Below are positions 63,420-64,000 of a DNA stretch of 64,000 bases, in pieces. Origin of the DNA: Kangsaoukella pontilimi (lineage in GTDB: Bacteria; Pseudomonadota; Alphaproteobacteria; Rhodobacterales; Rhodobacteraceae); the NCBI RefSeq assembly GCF_009830125.1, contig NZ_WUPT01000002.1:744001-808000 (forward strand). The letters are read 5' to 3'. The translations under genes and the position numbers were made by a program. How positions within the stretch are numbered: position 1 is the first letter of the stretch; each line of letters opens with the position of its first letter. The notes below the pieces were generated by a model that worked only from the letters and a program-made list of their open reading frames with translations, was not told the DNA's origin and made no database searches.

Positions 63420-64000
63420 ATGACCGACACAACCCGCACCGAGCCTGTCCGCCGCGCGGCCGTCCGCGAACCCGGCCGCTTCGCCCGCTTTTGGGCGTCG
63501 GATTTCGCGTGGAAGTTCCGGCATTCGCCGGTGGCGATGGTGTCCTTCGGCGTCACGGTCATTCTTGTTCTCGCGGCGGTTCTGGCCCCGCTGATCGCGC
63601 CTTACGACCCGTTCAATCCAGCCAGCCTGAACCTGATGAACGGCTTCACGCCGCCGGGCGAGCCGAATGCGTTTACCGGAGACGAGTTCTGGCTGGGGAC
63701 CGACGATCAGGGGCGGGACGTGTTCTCGACCATCCTTTACGGAATGCGGATATCGCTCTTCGTGGGGTTCGCCGCGGTCATGTTCGCCCTCGTGGTGGGC
63801 GTACTTCTGGGCCTTCTGGCGGGATATGTCGGCGGCTGGACCGAAACGATCATCATGCGCGTGGCCGACGTGCAGCTGACCTTTCCGTCGATCCTGGTTG
63901 CGATGCTGATCTTCGGGGTGGCGAAGGGTTTTACGCCGGTCGAGTACCGCGACCAGATGGCGATCTGGGTGCTGATCTTTGCCATCGGCCTTTCCGACTG
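63420..64000 (+). CDS. Peptide-type ABC permease, DppC-like, 5' part only
   Basis: 193 residues visible before the window ends. MTDTTRTEPVRRAAVREPGR is a cytoplasmic N-terminus; the first helix (MVSFGVTVILVLAAVLAPLIA) is followed by FWLGTDDQGRDVFSTILYGMRISLFVGF, the conserved DppC segment that opens the permease core. The start is 1 base after the DppB-like stop. Substrate unknown. Confidence 0.9.
   Translation, partial: MTDTTRTEPVRRAAVREPGRFARFWASDFAWKFRHSPVAMVSFGVTVILVLAAVLAPLIAPYDPFNPASLNLMNGFTPPGEPNAFTGDEFWLGTDDQGRDVFSTILYGMRISLFVGFAAVMFALVVGVLLGLLAGYVGGWTETIIMRVADVQLTFPSILVAMLIFGVAKGFTPVEYRDQMAIWVLIFAIGLSD

Overview
The window is GC-rich DNA from an alphaproteobacterium, most likely a member of the Rhodobacterales (Roseobacter/Rhodobacter relatives). 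The signs are an ScfR/PccR-type regulator with TTTGCAAA operators beside a split propionyl-CoA carboxylase locus, a methylmalonyl-CoA mutase gene, a short alphaproteobacterial-type ProS, a ppk-hda-permease cluster, DUF1523 and DUF4174 proteins, a VPLPA-CTERM protein, and many periplasmic-binding-protein ABC transporters. No rRNA, tRNA, CRISPR array, transposase or prophage was recognised.

Layout. 1-9.4 kb: propionyl-CoA assimilation (regulator cut by the left edge, Bcr/CflA exporter, pccB, two tiny lipoproteins, a 119-aa unknown, pccA, a convergent DUF4174 gene, mcm). 9.4-14.6 kb: housekeeping and accessory genes (VOC, GNAT, TerB-DnaJ fusion, EEP hydrolase, YitT, Ppx/GppA). 14.6-22.2 kb: a peptide-type ABC operon on the minus strand behind an AraC regulator. 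22.2-30.4 kb: MFS, GST, then a polar-amino-acid-type ABC operon ending in a glutamine-synthetase-family ligase, preceded by a signal-less PhnD-like protein coupled to TerB. 30.5-34.2 kb: a cysteine-bearing Crp/Fnr regulator with a DUF2892 protein, pyrG, secG, a Usp. 34.3-39.9 kb: ppk, hda, AI-2E-type permease, proS. 40-45.1 kb: sugar dehydrogenase, LolC/E-LolD, a small cytochrome c, CsbD, and two small ORFs. 45.5-46.55 kb: an AT-rich block with a membrane protein and a TIR protein directly downstream of parE. 46.5-54.8 kb: parE, VPLPA-CTERM protein, DUF1523, SDR/unknown/P1-peptidase operon, alpha/beta hydrolase, gabD-like dehydrogenase. 55-60.9 kb: ECF sigma factor with a translationally coupled membrane vWA protein, nth, a PfkB sugar/adenosine kinase, DUF2157 membrane protein. 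61-64 kb: a leishmanolysin-like metalloprotease and the start of a second peptide-type ABC operon, cut by the right edge.

How it fits together. Propionyl-CoA is carboxylated by PccBA and the product isomerised by Mcm to succinyl-CoA. The same 8-bp operator with the same 21-bp centre spacing occurs before the regulator and before pccB, so the regulator probably controls both itself and the pathway. Ppk and Ppx make and degrade polyphosphate but lie 20 kb apart.

The most unusual parts are: (1) the AT-rich two-gene TIR/membrane-protein cassette, which resembles a Thoeris-like NAD-signalling defence unit and whose base-composition boundary lies inside the last codons of parE; (2) a dispersed, modular intergenic repeat with a CCCCCGGGATATTT core, present about ten times and twice as inverted pairs; (3) an ECF sigma factor coupled to a vWA protein with anti-sigma-like topology; and (4) paired palindromic operators before the DUF2157 gene. 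Base-composition statements are by-eye judgements, not calculations.
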